Below are positions 17,000-24,946 of a DNA stretch of 64,000 bases, piece after piece. Where the stretch lies: contig NZ_CP126238.1 in the NCBI RefSeq assembly GCF_044792555.1, positions 1,798,001-1,862,000 of the forward strand. The letters run 5' to 3'. This stretch comes from Alicycliphilus denitrificans_A. Its GTDB lineage: Bacteria > Pseudomonadota > Gammaproteobacteria > Burkholderiales > Burkholderiaceae_C. Under the pieces are notes generated by a model. That model saw only the letters and a list, made by a program, of their open reading frames with translations. It was not told the DNA's origin and searched no databases. How positions within the stretch are numbered: the first letter of the stretch is position 1; each line of letters begins with the position of its first letter. A program made the position numbers and the translations under genes.

Positions 17000-17482
17000 T
17001 CATCGGTAGCTGGTGAAGACGCGTGTGGAGACGTCGTTGTTCATCAGGTTCTTGGTGACCAGCAGCACGTCGTAGGGGTCTTTGCGGCCCTTGTATTCCG
17101 GGCCGTCCATGCCGGGGCTGCCCACGGGCATGCCAGGCACCGTCAGGCCCAGGGCCTTGGGTTTTTGCTGGAGCAGCTTCTTCACGTCGGCAGCCGGCAC
17201 ATGGCCCTCCAGCAGGTAGCCGCCCACCAGGGCAGTGTGGCACGAACCCAGGCGCTGGGGCAGGCCCAGCCTGGCGCGCACGGCGGCGTTGCCCGTCTCG
17301 TACACGGTGAGCGTGAAACCGTTGGCCTGCATGTGCTCCACCCAGTCCTGGCAGCAGCCGCAGTTGGGGTCTTTCCAGACCTCCACGGTGCGGTCGTTGC
17401 TGGCCCAGGCGGGCAGGGCGGCGCAGGCGGCTGCGGCGGCGATGGCCGTCATCCATTGGCGGCGGGTGGTGGTGTGTTGCAT
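17000..17482 (-). CDS. DUF411 periplasmic metal-binding protein
   Basis: 160 aa from the ATG at 17482, which has GAGAG 7 nt upstream. An alternative ATG at 17512 overlaps the upstream stop as ATGA and would add ten residues. A twin-Arg/Sec-like signal (RRQWMTAIAAAAACAALPAWA) is followed by VWKDPNCGCCQDWVEHM, the CxCC motif of DUF411 proteins, which are linked to copper and other metal resistance. Conserved HTALVGGYLLEGHVP and GMPVGSPGM follow. It is the last gene of a run cupredoxin-DUF411, consistent with periplasmic copper handling. Confidence 0.85.
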   Translation of the reverse strand: MQHTTTRRQWMTAIAAAAACAALPAWASNDRTVEVWKDPNCGCCQDWVEHMQANGFTLTVYETGNAAVRARLGLPQRLGSCHTALVGGYLLEGHVPAADVKKLLQQKPKALGLTVPGMPVGSPGMDGPEYKGRKDPYDVLLVTKNLMNNDVSTRVFTSYR

Positions 17483-17508
17483 GGTGCGCTCTCGGGGCAA
17501 GGTGGTAT

Positions 17509-17994
17509 TCATGGCGTGACGGTGAAGCTGCCGCGCATGCCGGCCTCGAAGTGGCCGGCGACCAGGCAGGCAAAGTCGAAGCTGCCGGCGCGGTTGAAGT
17601 TCCAGAGCAGGTCGTCCTTGCGGCCGGGCTTGACGTGGGCCATGTGGGCCTCGGCGTGCTCCATGCCGGGGTGCTCGCGCATCATGGCCGCATGCTGTTC
17701 CAGGCTGGCCTGTGTACCCAGCACCACTTCGTGCAGCACCTGGCCCTGGTTTTGCACGCGCAGGCGCACGGTCTCGCCGCGCTGCACGTTGAAGTGCGAC
17801 GGCGTGAAGCGCATGTCGTCCGTCATGCGCAGGGTGATGGTGCGCGTGGCCTTGGCGGCCTCGCCGGCAATGCCCCAGGCCTGCTGCTGCGGCGCGGCAG
17901 CAGCTTGCCCGTGGTGGCTGGATTTTTCATGAGAAAAACTGGCTGTAGCGCTTACCAGTAAAGCGCAAACAGCTATGAATTGAAGAGCTTTCAT
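17509..17994 (-). CDS. Cupredoxin-like periplasmic copper-binding protein
   Basis: 161 aa from MKALQF. The signal peptide ends ATASFS-HEKS. Mature sequence has His-rich KSSHHGQ, MRFTPSHFNVQRGETVRLRV (cupredoxin beta strands), LHEVVLG, a Met/His-rich MMREHPGMEHAEAHMAHV, and the C-terminal DFACLVAGHFEAGM with Cys-His-Met ligands of a type 1-like copper site. It resembles plastocyanin/azurin-related proteins near copper-resistance genes. The signal-peptide codons coincide with a copy of the dispersed hairpin repeat. Its stop overlaps an alternative DUF411 start, so translation may be coupled. Confidence 0.83.
   Translation of the reverse strand: MKALQFIAVCALLVSATASFSHEKSSHHGQAAAAPQQQAWGIAGEAAKATRTITLRMTDDMRFTPSHFNVQRGETVRLRVQNQGQVLHEVVLGTQASLEQHAAMMREHPGMEHAEAHMAHVKPGRKDDLLWNFNRAGSFDFACLVAGHFEAGMRGSFTVTP
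17934..17985. repeat. Dispersed AT-rich hairpin repeat, copy 3, inside a signal peptide
   Basis: On the minus strand: ATAGCTGTTTGCGCTTTACT, then GGTAAGCGCTACAGCCAGTTTTT-like end (given here by parts: GGTAAGCGCTACAGCC, then AGTTTTT). The stem pairs GCGCTTTAC with GTAAGCGC and GCTGT with ACAGC. It lies entirely within the cupredoxin coding sequence. Confidence 0.65.
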
Positions 17995-18099
17995 ATCGAA
18001 TGATTGATGGTTTGTCGGGGTGCATGGGCGCAACAGACCATGCCGCACGCCCTGAGGGGCGCAGGCGGCTGGCGGCGGACGCACTTCGGGCGTCCGGCC

Positions 18100-18474
18100 T
18101 CAAACGATGGGAGGCTTGATGGCTTGCGCGGCCGGGGCGCTGGCAAACGGTGCGCTGCGCGGCGGCCGGGGCATGTGGCGCGGCCCGGTTGCCGTGGTAG
18201 CCATCCAGGCCGCAACCCCGAGCACCGAATGGCAGATGCCGCAGGCGCTGCAGCCGGCCTGGTGTGCCGGGTGCTTGTCGCCCAAGGGGTCGCAGCAATG
18301 CTGCGCCATTGCCTGGCCAGCGTGCGCGCCATGGCCTTCACCGCTGGCCAGATGCAGTACCTGCGACATCTCTGGCGCGGGCTGCACGGGCGTGATGCCC
18401 ATGGCCATGGCATCGCCCAGCAGACCCCGCAGGATCAGCAGAACCACCAGGGCAAGGGACAGGGTGCGGCGCAT
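18100..18474 (-). CDS. Small His/Cys-rich exported protein (DUF2946-like)
   Basis: 124 aa. An N-terminal hydrophobic segment TLSLALVVLLILRGLLGDAMA (~4-24) acts as signal or membrane anchor. It is followed by a short region dense in His and Cys: EGHGAHAGQAMAQHCCD, HPAHQAGCSACGICHSV. A second weak hydrophobic stretch follows at ~85-92. The arrangement resembles DUF2946-type proteins found with copper genes; I cannot confirm the family by eye. It is co-directional with the cupredoxin and DUF411 genes 105 bp downstream. A periplasmic metal-binding role is inferred from composition and neighbours. Confidence 0.65.
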   Translation of the reverse strand: MRRTLSLALVVLLILRGLLGDAMAMGITPVQPAPEMSQVLHLASGEGHGAHAGQAMAQHCCDPLGDKHPAHQAGCSACGICHSVLGVAAWMATTATGPRHMPRPPRSAPFASAPAAQAIKPPIV

Positions 18475-18510
18475 GGCGTGAATGATACCGGCGTGGTGTC
18501 CGAAGTTGGT

Positions 18511-19131
18511 TCAGGCCGCCATGTAGCGCCCGGGCCGGTGATTGATGGCCAGCACCTGGTTGAGCGCCAGCGCGCCCACGATGGACCACAGCACGCGCAT
18601 CGGCTCCACGGTGGCCAGGGCGGCGGCGACGATGCACAGGTCGGCCACCATCTGCACCGCGCCGGCGCGCCAGCCAAAGCGCCCCTGCAGATACAGCGCC
18701 AGAATGCCGATGCCGCCCAGGCTGCAGTGGTGGCGAAACAGCACCAGGAAACCCATGCCCATGCACAGCCCGCCCACCAGCGCGGCGTACAGCGGCTGGA
18801 TGTCGGCTATCTGCATCAAGAGCGGCTGCACCTCGGTGATCAGCGCCAGCAGCGCCACGCCGGCAAAGGTCTTGAGCGTGAAACCCAGCCCCAGCTTGCG
18901 CAGCGCCAGCCAGTAAAAGGGCAGGTTGAGCACGAAAAACAGCTTGCCAAAGCCGATGCCGGTGGCGTAGTGCAGCACGAAGGCCAGGCCGGTGATGCCG
19001 CCGGTGAGCAGCCCGGCGCTGGCCACCATGGACACGCCCACCGACACCATGGCTACGCCGGTAACGATGGCCACCAGGTCCTCGCTGCGCGAATGCGGGG
19101 CCGGTGCGGGAGTGGAGACGGGGGAAGACAT
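18511..19131 (-). CDS. YitT-family membrane protein
   Basis: 206 aa with about five or six transmembrane segments and the conserved SAGLLTGGITGLAFVLHYATG near residue 40 and HHCSLGGIGILALYLQGRFGWR near 135. Both are hallmarks of YitT proteins, a membrane family of unknown transport function. It lies 36 bp upstream of the His/Cys-rich gene on the same strand and 55 bp after DUF3703, so it may be part of the metal operon transcript. A role in metal handling is only suggested by location. Confidence 0.8.
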   Translation of the reverse strand: MSSPVSTPAPAPHSRSEDLVAIVTGVAMVSVGVSMVASAGLLTGGITGLAFVLHYATGIGFGKLFFVLNLPFYWLALRKLGLGFTLKTFAGVALLALITEVQPLLMQIADIQPLYAALVGGLCMGMGFLVLFRHHCSLGGIGILALYLQGRFGWRAGAVQMVADLCIVAAALATVEPMRVLWSIVGALALNQVLAINHRPGRYMAA

Positions 19132-19186
19132 GGGCGTTATTTTGCTCTTGTATTAAGAGCTATTCGCGCACTTGCATCAAGTCGAA

Positions 19187-19579
19187 TCAAGGTTTTGCGG
19201 CAGGATTTTCTGTCGCCGCGGCGCCACTGGCCTGCATGGCCTCGGCAATGCAGGCGCGCAGCAGGGCGCTGGGCACCATGGGTTGCAGGGGCGCCGCGAT
19301 GGCGCGGCCGTTGTTGCCGTAGGGCATGCGCCGCACCAGGTGGCCTACGGGGGCCATGCACAGGTGGCGCAGCTGGCCCGTCACCTCGAACTTGTCGCCC
19401 AGCGCCTGGGCAAAGCGCAGCATCTGCCAGTGCGCGCGTAGGTGCAGGCCCAGGCGGTTTTGCCCCAGTACATGGGCCGCCTCCAGGTAGCGCCAGCGCT
19501 GCGCCGGGCCTTGGCCGGCGCTGGCGGCAAATTGCTGCAGCAGATAGTTGAAGGCGGCACGTTGGCGGGTTTGGCTCAT
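19187..19579 (-). CDS. DUF3703 family protein
   Basis: 130 aa from MSQTRQ. The start overlaps the stop of the upstream P-type ATPase as ATGA, so translation is probably coupled. Sequence features are YLEAAHVLGQNRLGLHLRAHWQMLRFA (~28-55) and PVGHLVRRMPYGNNGRA (~82-98), matching DUF3703, a small soluble family repeatedly found next to heavy-metal exporters. Histidines are spaced through the helices. Function is unknown; conserved linkage suggests an accessory role in Cd/Zn/Pb resistance. The C-terminal Ala/Pro-rich end looks unstructured. Confidence 0.75.
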   Translation of the reverse strand: MSQTRQRAAFNYLLQQFAASAGQGPAQRWRYLEAAHVLGQNRLGLHLRAHWQMLRFAQALGDKFEVTGQLRHLCMAPVGHLVRRMPYGNNGRAIAAPLQPMVPSALLRACIAEAMQASGAAATENPAAKP

Positions 19580-21627
19580 GATGTTTGCGGCTCTGGTGCG
19601 TGGGGCAGCGCGCGGCGCAGCCGCAGGCCGTTGGCGACGACGAGCAGGCTCACGCCCATGTCGGCCAGCACGGCCATCCACATCGTGGCCATGCCCAGCA
19701 GCGCAAGCATAAAGAAAACCGCCTTCACGCCCAGCGCCAGGGTGATGTTCTGCCACAGCACACGGTGCGCGCGCTGCGACAGGCGGATGGTGTCGGGGAT
19801 GCGGCGCAGGTCGTCGTGCAGCAGCACCACGCCGGCCGTCTCCATGGCCATGGCCGTGCTGTGGGCACCGCCCATGGCAAAGCCGACGTCGGCGCGGGCC
19901 AGGGCAGGGGCGTCGTTGATGCCGTCGCCCGCCATGGCCGTGGGGCCGCGGCTGCGCTGCAGTTCGGCCAGGGCGTCGAGCTTGTCCTGCGGCAGCAGGC
20001 CGCCGCGCGCGTCTTGAATGCCCGCCTCTGCGGCGATGGCCTGGGCCGTGGCCGGGTTGTCGCCGCTGATCACCACCGGTTGCACGCCCAGCGCGCGCAG
20101 CTGCTCCATGGCCTGGCGTGCGTGCGTGCGCAGCGGGTCGGCCACGGCGAACAGGGCGCGCACGGCCTGGCCGTCGGCCAGCAGGGTGACGCTGCGGCCC
20201 TGCTGCTCGTGCCGCGCCAGCGTGGCTTGCAGCGCGGCATCGGACAGGCCTTGCTCGTGCATCAGGCGCTGGCTGCCCAGCAGCCAGCGCTGGCCGGCGA
20301 TATCGGCCTGCACGCCGCGCCCGGGCAGGGCCTGCAGGTTGCGCACGCCATTGCCCGCCGTTGCCGGCAGGCCGCTGGCGATGGCGCGTGCCACAGGATG
20401 CTCTGAGCGGCTGGCCAGCTGGCCGGCGATGGCGGCGGCACGACTGGCATCAATACCGCCCAGGGCCTGCCAGTGCACCAACGCGGGGTGGCCCGTGGTC
20501 AGCGTGCCGGTCTTGTCCAGCGCCAGCACGCGCAGGCCGCGCGCTGCCTCCAGCGCGCTGCCGCCCTTGATGAGAATGCCGCGCCGCGCCGCCGCCGTGA
20601 GCGCGCTGACCACCGTCACCGGCGTGGAGATGACCAGCGCGCAGGGGCAGGCGATGACCAGCAGCGCCAGCGCCTGGTAGGCGGCCTGGCTCCAACTCCA
20701 GCCCATGAGCGGCGGCGCCAGCAGCGCCAACAGCACGGCCAGCACGAAGACGATGGGCGTGTAGATGGCGGCAAAGCGGTCCACAAAGCGCTGCACGGGC
20801 GCCTTGCCGGCCTGGGCCTGCTCCACGGCATGCACGATGCGCGCCAGCAGCGAGCCGGCGGGCGCGGCGCTCACGCGCATCAGCAGCTCGCCATGCTGGT
20901 TCACGCTGCCGGCGTACAGGGCATCGCCCGGGGCCTTGTCGGCCAGTTGGCTCTCGCCCGTGATGGGGGCCTGGTTCACGGCGCTCGCGCCCTGCGTGAC
21001 CGTGCCATCGAGCGGTACATGGGCGCCAGGGGCAATGCGCAGCAGGGCGCCCAGCGGCACCTGTTCCACGGGCAGGCGTTGCAGGCTGCCGTCCGGCTGC
21101 AGCACGTCGGCGCTGGCCGGGGCCAGCCGCAGCAGGTCGCGGATGGCATGGCGTGCGCGCTCCATGGCGCCGTGCTCTATGCGCTCGGCGGCCACGTACA
21201 GCGCCATGACCATGGCCGCCTCGGGCCACTGGCCGATCAGGAAGGCGCCGGTCACGGCCACGGCCATCAGGGCGTTGATGCCCAGGCGCAGCCGCGCCAG
21301 GTCCTTCAGCCCGCTCCGGTATACGCCCAGGCCCGCCAGCGCGATGGCCAGCACGGCCAGCGCCATGCCCGCCATGTCGTGCCGCAGCCAGTGCGCGGCC
21401 TCGGCGCCGCTGGCCAGGGCCAGGGCCGCGGCGATGCGCGGCCAGCCGGGCAGCACGTCGTGGCCCTCCTGGCCCTCGCAGGTGCAGCTACTGCAGGCAG
21501 CAGGACTGGGCGCGTGCGCATGGTCATGGGCATGCTTGTGTTCGTGGCCAGGCGCGTGTTCATGCGCCTGCTCATGGGCTCGGGCAGGGCCTTGGTCGAG
21601 GCAGCGTTGGGTGGGACTGTGGTTCAT
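19576..21627 (-). CDS. P1B-type heavy-metal ATPase (CadA/ZntA-like)
   Basis: 683 aa from MNHSPTQ. Upstream TTG at 21648 lies inside the promoter spacer and is unlikely. The cytoplasmic N-terminus is His-rich (HEQAHEHAPGHEHKHAHDHAHA) with CSSCTCEG instead of a ferredoxin-like metal domain. Transport motifs are ACPCALV in the membrane, phosphorylation DKTGTLT, SEHPVA and GDGINDAPA. It exports Zn, Cd or Pb from the cytoplasm using ATP. The divergent MerR-type regulator 39 bp away and its operator indicate metal-induced expression. The transcription start predicted from the promoter falls near the ATG, suggesting a very short or absent leader. Confidence 0.92.
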   Translation of the reverse strand: MNHSPTQRCLDQGPARAHEQAHEHAPGHEHKHAHDHAHAPSPAACSSCTCEGQEGHDVLPGWPRIAAALALASGAEAAHWLRHDMAGMALAVLAIALAGLGVYRSGLKDLARLRLGINALMAVAVTGAFLIGQWPEAAMVMALYVAAERIEHGAMERARHAIRDLLRLAPASADVLQPDGSLQRLPVEQVPLGALLRIAPGAHVPLDGTVTQGASAVNQAPITGESQLADKAPGDALYAGSVNQHGELLMRVSAAPAGSLLARIVHAVEQAQAGKAPVQRFVDRFAAIYTPIVFVLAVLLALLAPPLMGWSWSQAAYQALALLVIACPCALVISTPVTVVSALTAAARRGILIKGGSALEAARGLRVLALDKTGTLTTGHPALVHWQALGGIDASRAAAIAGQLASRSEHPVARAIASGLPATAGNGVRNLQALPGRGVQADIAGQRWLLGSQRLMHEQGLSDAALQATLARHEQQGRSVTLLADGQAVRALFAVADPLRTHARQAMEQLRALGVQPVVISGDNPATAQAIAAEAGIQDARGGLLPQDKLDALAELQRSRGPTAMAGDGINDAPALARADVGFAMGGAHSTAMAMETAGVVLLHDDLRRIPDTIRLSQRAHRVLWQNITLALGVKAVFFMLALLGMATMWMAVLADMGVSLLVVANGLRLRRALPHAPEPQTS

Positions 21628-21633
21628 GCGATG

Positions 21634-21664
21634 ATTGGAAACCTTCAAGCCACTTCAAGGTCAA
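21634..21664 (-). promoter_or_regulatory. MerR-type operator-promoter of the metal ATPase operon
   Basis: On the minus strand -35 TTGACC (21664-21659) and -10 TCCAAT (21639-21634) are 19 bp apart, the stretched spacer diagnostic of MerR-activated promoters. The spacer holds a 21-bp dyad (21641-21661) with half-sites ACCTTCAAG and, on the other strand, ACCTTGAAG, eight of nine bases symmetric. The regulator ATG begins 3 bp beyond the -35 box. Confidence 0.85.
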
Positions 21665-21666
21665 GC

Positions 21667-22125
21667 ATGCCGCAGCCAAGCCCGCAGCACCGCATAGGAG
21701 ACGCTGCCCGGCTCTCGGGCGTGTCCGCCGCGAGTATCCGCTATTACGAGAAGGAAGGCCTGTTGCGCCGAGGCGTGCGGGGCGATAATAGCTATCGTTT
21801 TTATAGTGATGCCGACCTTCACCGGCTGCGCTTCATACGCCTGTGCCGCGCCATGGACATGTCTCTGGACGAGGTGCGCCGCCTGCTGGCGATAGACGCC
21901 AACAGCGCCCAGGCCGGCCACCAGGCCTGCGCCACGCTGGATGCACACCTGGCCCATGTGCGCGAGCGCCTGGCCGAGCTGCGCGTGCTGGAAAAACAGT
22001 TGCGCAGCCTGCGCGGCCGCTGCGACGGGGTGGCCGATCATTGTCACGTCATCGAGGCCCTGCACGACCGCGCCGAGGCCGAGCCCGTGCCGCCATTGGC
22101 ACCGCTGGCGCGGCGCCATGTGTGA
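21667..22125 (+). CDS. MerR-family Cd/Pb/Zn-responsive regulator (CadR/PbrR-like)
   Basis: 152 aa. Winged-helix DNA-binding domain at the N-terminus (RIGDAARLSGVSAASIRYYEKEGLL), then the long dimer helix. Metal-site cysteines are Cys88 (HQACAT), Cys119 (RGRCDG) and Cys126 (DHCHV), the spacing pattern of CadR/PbrR proteins that sense soft divalent metals. A His-containing tail follows. It is transcribed divergently from the P1B ATPase and should bind the dyad at 21641-21661, underwinding the 19-bp spacer when metal is bound. Its own start sits at the edge of that promoter, so it likely represses itself. Confidence 0.9.
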   Translation: MPQPSPQHRIGDAARLSGVSAASIRYYEKEGLLRRGVRGDNSYRFYSDADLHRLRFIRLCRAMDMSLDEVRRLLAIDANSAQAGHQACATLDAHLAHVRERLAELRVLEKQLRSLRGRCDGVADHCHVIEALHDRAEAEPVPPLAPLARRHV

Positions 22126-22141
22126 ATCACCTTGAGTTGTC

Positions 22142-23926
22142 TCACGCCGTGAATTGCAGCGCCGCCAGCCGCGCATAGGCACCATTGGCGGCCACGAGTT
22201 CGGCATGCCTGCCCTGCTCGATGATGCGGCCATGCTCCAGCACGATGATGCGGTCGGCATGCTGCACGGTGGCCAGGCGGTGGGCGATGACCAGGGTGAT
22301 GCGTCCGCTGGCGTGGCCCTGCAGCGCGGCGTCCAGCGCCTGCTGCACCACGCGCTCGCTTTCGGCGTCGAGCGCGCTGGTGGCCTCGTCGAGCAGCAGG
22401 ATGGGCGCATCTTTCAGCAGCGCACGGGCGATGGCGATGCGCTGGCGCTGCCCGCCCGACAGGCGCACGCCATGCTCGCCCAGAAAGCTGTCGTAGCCCT
22501 GCGGCAGGGTCTCGATGAAGTCGTGCGCAAAGGCGGCGCGGGCCGCGGCCAGCACCTCGTCCCGCGTGGCGTCGGGGCGGGCGTAGCGGATGTTCTCCAG
22601 CGCGCTGCTGGAGAAGATCACCGCCTCCTGCGGCACGGTGGCGATGCATGCGCGCAACTGCTGCGGGTCGAGCCCGCGGATGTCCTCGCCCGCCAGCAGG
22701 ATACGGCCACCGCTCACGTCGTAGAAGCGTTGCAGCAGCTGGAACACCGTGGACTTGCCGGCGCCGCTGGCGCCCACCAGCGCCACCACTTCGCCGGGTG
22801 TGAGCCGCAGCGTGAAGTCAGCCAGCGCCGCCCGGTCGGTGCGCGAGGGGTAATGAAAATCCACCGCCTCGAAGGCCAGGTGGAGTGGCTGCATGGTGCT
22901 GATGGAGCGCATTGCAGTGGCCTCGGGTGCGCGGATGTCGGGCTCGGTGGCGAGCAGTTCCATCAGCCGCTCCATGGCGCCGGCGGCGCGCAGCAAGTCG
23001 CCATAGACCTCGGCGAGCACGGCCACGGCGCCGGCCAGGAACAGCGCATAGGCGATGGTCTGACCCAGGTTGCCGGCGCTCATCTGCCCGGCGATCACCG
23101 CCTGGCTGCCGCGGTACAGGCCCCAGAGCAGCAGCGCCGCGTTGGCGATGATGATGAAGGCGACGAGTGCCGCGCGCACGCCGCTGCGGCGCACGGCGGT
23201 GCGAAACGCGTCCTCGGCGGCGGCGGCAAAGCGCGCGGCCTCGCGCCGCTCCGCCGTGTAGCCCTGGACCACGGGAATTGCGCCCAGCACCTCGGCGGCG
23301 ATGGCGCTGGCGTCGGCCACGCGGTCCTGGCTGGCGCGCGACAGGCGCCGCACGCTGCGCCCTATCCACATCGCGGGCAGCACCACGACCAGCACCGCGG
23401 CCAGCGCCGCCGACATTACCAGCGGGTTGGTCCATACCAGCATCGCCAGCGCCCCCAGGCCCAGCACGGCGTTGCGCAGCCCCATGGAAAACGAGGAGCC
23501 GACGACGGTCTGCACCAGCGTGGTGTCGGCGGTCAGGCGCGAGAGCACCTCGCCGGTCTGCGTGGTCTCGAAGAACACCGGGCTCATGCGCAGCACATGG
23601 GCATAGACGGCGCTGCGCAGATCGGCCGTGACGCGCTCGCCCAGCCAGCTCATGGCGTAGTAGCGCGCGGCGGAGAACAGCCCGACCGCCACCGCCACGG
23701 CAAACAGCAGGCCGAAATGCGCGCGCAGTTGCCCGGCGTGGCCGCCCGCCGGCATGCCCTGATCGATGAGCTGGCGCAGCGCCAGCGGAAACGCCAGTGT
23801 CGCCAGTGCCGCCAGCAGCAGAAAGGTCAGCGCCGCCGCGATCGGCCAGCGGTAGGGCCGCAGAAAGGGCAGCAGCGCGGCCAGGGCGCGTGGCGTGGGG
23901 CGATGGGGTGGTGTGGTGGCGGGCAT
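22142..23926 (-). CDS. MsbA-like ABC exporter (fused permease-ATPase)
   Basis: 594 aa. An N-terminal membrane domain of six helices (~20-320, including FFETTQTGEVLSRLTADTTLVQ) is fused to an ATPase: Walker A GASGAGKST (~385), Q-loop VPQEAVIFSSS, signature LSGGQRQRIAIARALL, Walker B ILLLDEATSALD, and H-loop AHRLATV. It is a half-transporter that dimerises; family members export lipids, lipid A or drugs. The gene is convergent with the MerR regulator (16-bp gap) and divergent from crcB. Nothing in the sequence fixes the substrate. Confidence 0.88.
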   Translation of the reverse strand: MPATTPPHRPTPRALAALLPFLRPYRWPIAAALTFLLLAALATLAFPLALRQLIDQGMPAGGHAGQLRAHFGLLFAVAVAVGLFSAARYYAMSWLGERVTADLRSAVYAHVLRMSPVFFETTQTGEVLSRLTADTTLVQTVVGSSFSMGLRNAVLGLGALAMLVWTNPLVMSAALAAVLVVVLPAMWIGRSVRRLSRASQDRVADASAIAAEVLGAIPVVQGYTAERREAARFAAAAEDAFRTAVRRSGVRAALVAFIIIANAALLLWGLYRGSQAVIAGQMSAGNLGQTIAYALFLAGAVAVLAEVYGDLLRAAGAMERLMELLATEPDIRAPEATAMRSISTMQPLHLAFEAVDFHYPSRTDRAALADFTLRLTPGEVVALVGASGAGKSTVFQLLQRFYDVSGGRILLAGEDIRGLDPQQLRACIATVPQEAVIFSSSALENIRYARPDATRDEVLAAARAAFAHDFIETLPQGYDSFLGEHGVRLSGGQRQRIAIARALLKDAPILLLDEATSALDAESERVVQQALDAALQGHASGRITLVIAHRLATVQHADRIIVLEHGRIIEQGRHAELVAANGAYARLAALQFTA

Positions 23927-24120
23927 GGCGCACAGTGTAAAAACGCGGGATGTACCGCACCGGATTGGAAGATGAGCGACGCCAACGAGACCGCCCTGCG
24001 GGTAGCGAGGGGCATTGCCTTTGGCATGCCGGGCGTCGATCCGCTACCTGCGCCTGACCCCGACCAACAACCCATCGGCGGTTCATCCAACATCAAGCAC
24101 TGCACTGACGAGGACGCCCC

Positions 24121-24519
24121 ATGCAGCTGAGTCTTTCCCTCCTCGCCATATCGCTGGGCGCCATCGTCGGCGCCAATGCGCGCTGGGCCTTGGGCCTGCT
24201 GCTCAACAGCTACTTTCCCCACCTGCCGCTGGGCACGCTGGCGGCCAATCTGATCGGGGCGTTCATCATCGGCCTGATGGTTCCGACCTTCATCGCCACT
24301 CCCTCGCTGTTCTGGCGCCTGTTCGTGATCACCGGCTTTCTTGGCGCGCTGACGACGTTTTCGACGTTTTCGGCCGAAATTTTCGATGCATTGCAAAACG
24401 GGCGCCTGTTCTGGGCCCTCACCGGAATCCTGCTTCATGTGGGCGGCTCGCTGGCCATGACGTGGCTGGGTGCCGCCTTGTTTCTGCTGCTGCGCCAGTT
24501 TTTTGGAGGTGCGCGATGA
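24121..24519 (+). CDS. crcB: Fluoride channel/exporter CrcB (Fluc)
   Basis: 132 aa with four transmembrane helices. GANARWALGLLLN (~18-30), PLGTLAANLIGAFIIGLM (~38-55) and GFLGALTTFSTFSAEIF (~78-94) are the signature motifs of dual-topology Fluc channels, with the conserved Asn and the TTFSTF track that lines the fluoride pore. It protects cells from cytoplasmic fluoride. It overlaps the DUF190 gene by ATGA. The 194-bp upstream region carries no convincing fluoride riboswitch by eye. Confidence 0.93.
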   Translation: MQLSLSLLAISLGAIVGANARWALGLLLNSYFPHLPLGTLAANLIGAFIIGLMVPTFIATPSLFWRLFVITGFLGALTTFSTFSAEIFDALQNGRLFWALTGILLHVGGSLAMTWLGAALFLLLRQFFGGAR

Positions 24520-24848
24520 AAGGCTGCGAAATCACGTTCATGGCGCCGCGCTCGCGCCGTCACCAGGGTGCATCGGTGCTCGACGCGGTGCTGCGCATCG
24601 CCAAGGCACATGGCATCACGCGCCACACGCGCCGCACCAATACCGAAAGCGTGGGGATCGGCGGGCGCTCGCATTCGGCGCATTTCTTCGAGTTGGCGGA
24701 CGAGCCCGAAGAGCTGAGCTTCATCCTGGCGAACGGCCAGGCCGACGAGCTGATGCGCGCCGTCAAGGCCGAAGGCCTGTGCGTGTTTTGCACCCGCCAC
24801 GAGATCGAGTTCTTTCAGTTCGGCGCGGATGCATCCGAGACTCCATAA
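24516..24848 (+). CDS. DUF190 family protein
   Basis: 110 aa; the ATG overlaps the crcB stop (ATGA) with GGAGG 6 nt upstream. The small PII-like ferredoxin-fold protein contains HQGASVLDAVLRIAKAHGI (~18-36) and the C-terminal CVFCTRHEIEFFQFG. DUF190 proteins are common partners of CrcB. Their biochemical role is not established, though regulation of fluoride export has been proposed from genomic linkage. The overlap points to co-translation here. Confidence 0.85.
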   Translation: MKGCEITFMAPRSRRHQGASVLDAVLRIAKAHGITRHTRRTNTESVGIGGRSHSAHFFELADEPEELSFILANGQADELMRAVKAEGLCVFCTRHEIEFFQFGADASETP

Positions 24849-24861
24849 GGGTTGGCTATTC

Positions 24862-24909
24862 AATTGATAGCTGTTGGCGCTTTGTATATGGGCGTTAGAG
24901 GCCAGTTTG
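24862..24909. repeat. Dispersed AT-rich hairpin repeat, copy 4
   Basis: AATTGATAGCTGTTGGCGCT, TTGTATATGG, GCGTTAGAGGCCAGTTTG. It matches the family order ATAGCT-n-GCGC-spacer-GCG-n-GGCC-TTT in the plus orientation and lies in the 98-bp gap between DUF190 and the MlaE-like gene. Confidence 0.65.
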
Positions 24910-24946
24910 TTACTTGTCCTGCGGCGGCTTCCTCTATGATGGCCGC

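Noticed and set aside
19144..19160. GCTCTT-loop-AAGAGC hairpin between DUF3703 and YitT genes
   Set aside because: Only a 6-bp stem and no T-run on the transcribed strand; not enough to call a terminator or repeat copy.
23941..24120. Possible fluoride riboswitch upstream of crcB
   Set aside because: The conserved GGCGATGG...AACCGC...CTGATG order is not present; only scattered short matches and a GGCATGCC palindrome are seen. A covariance search would be needed to change this.
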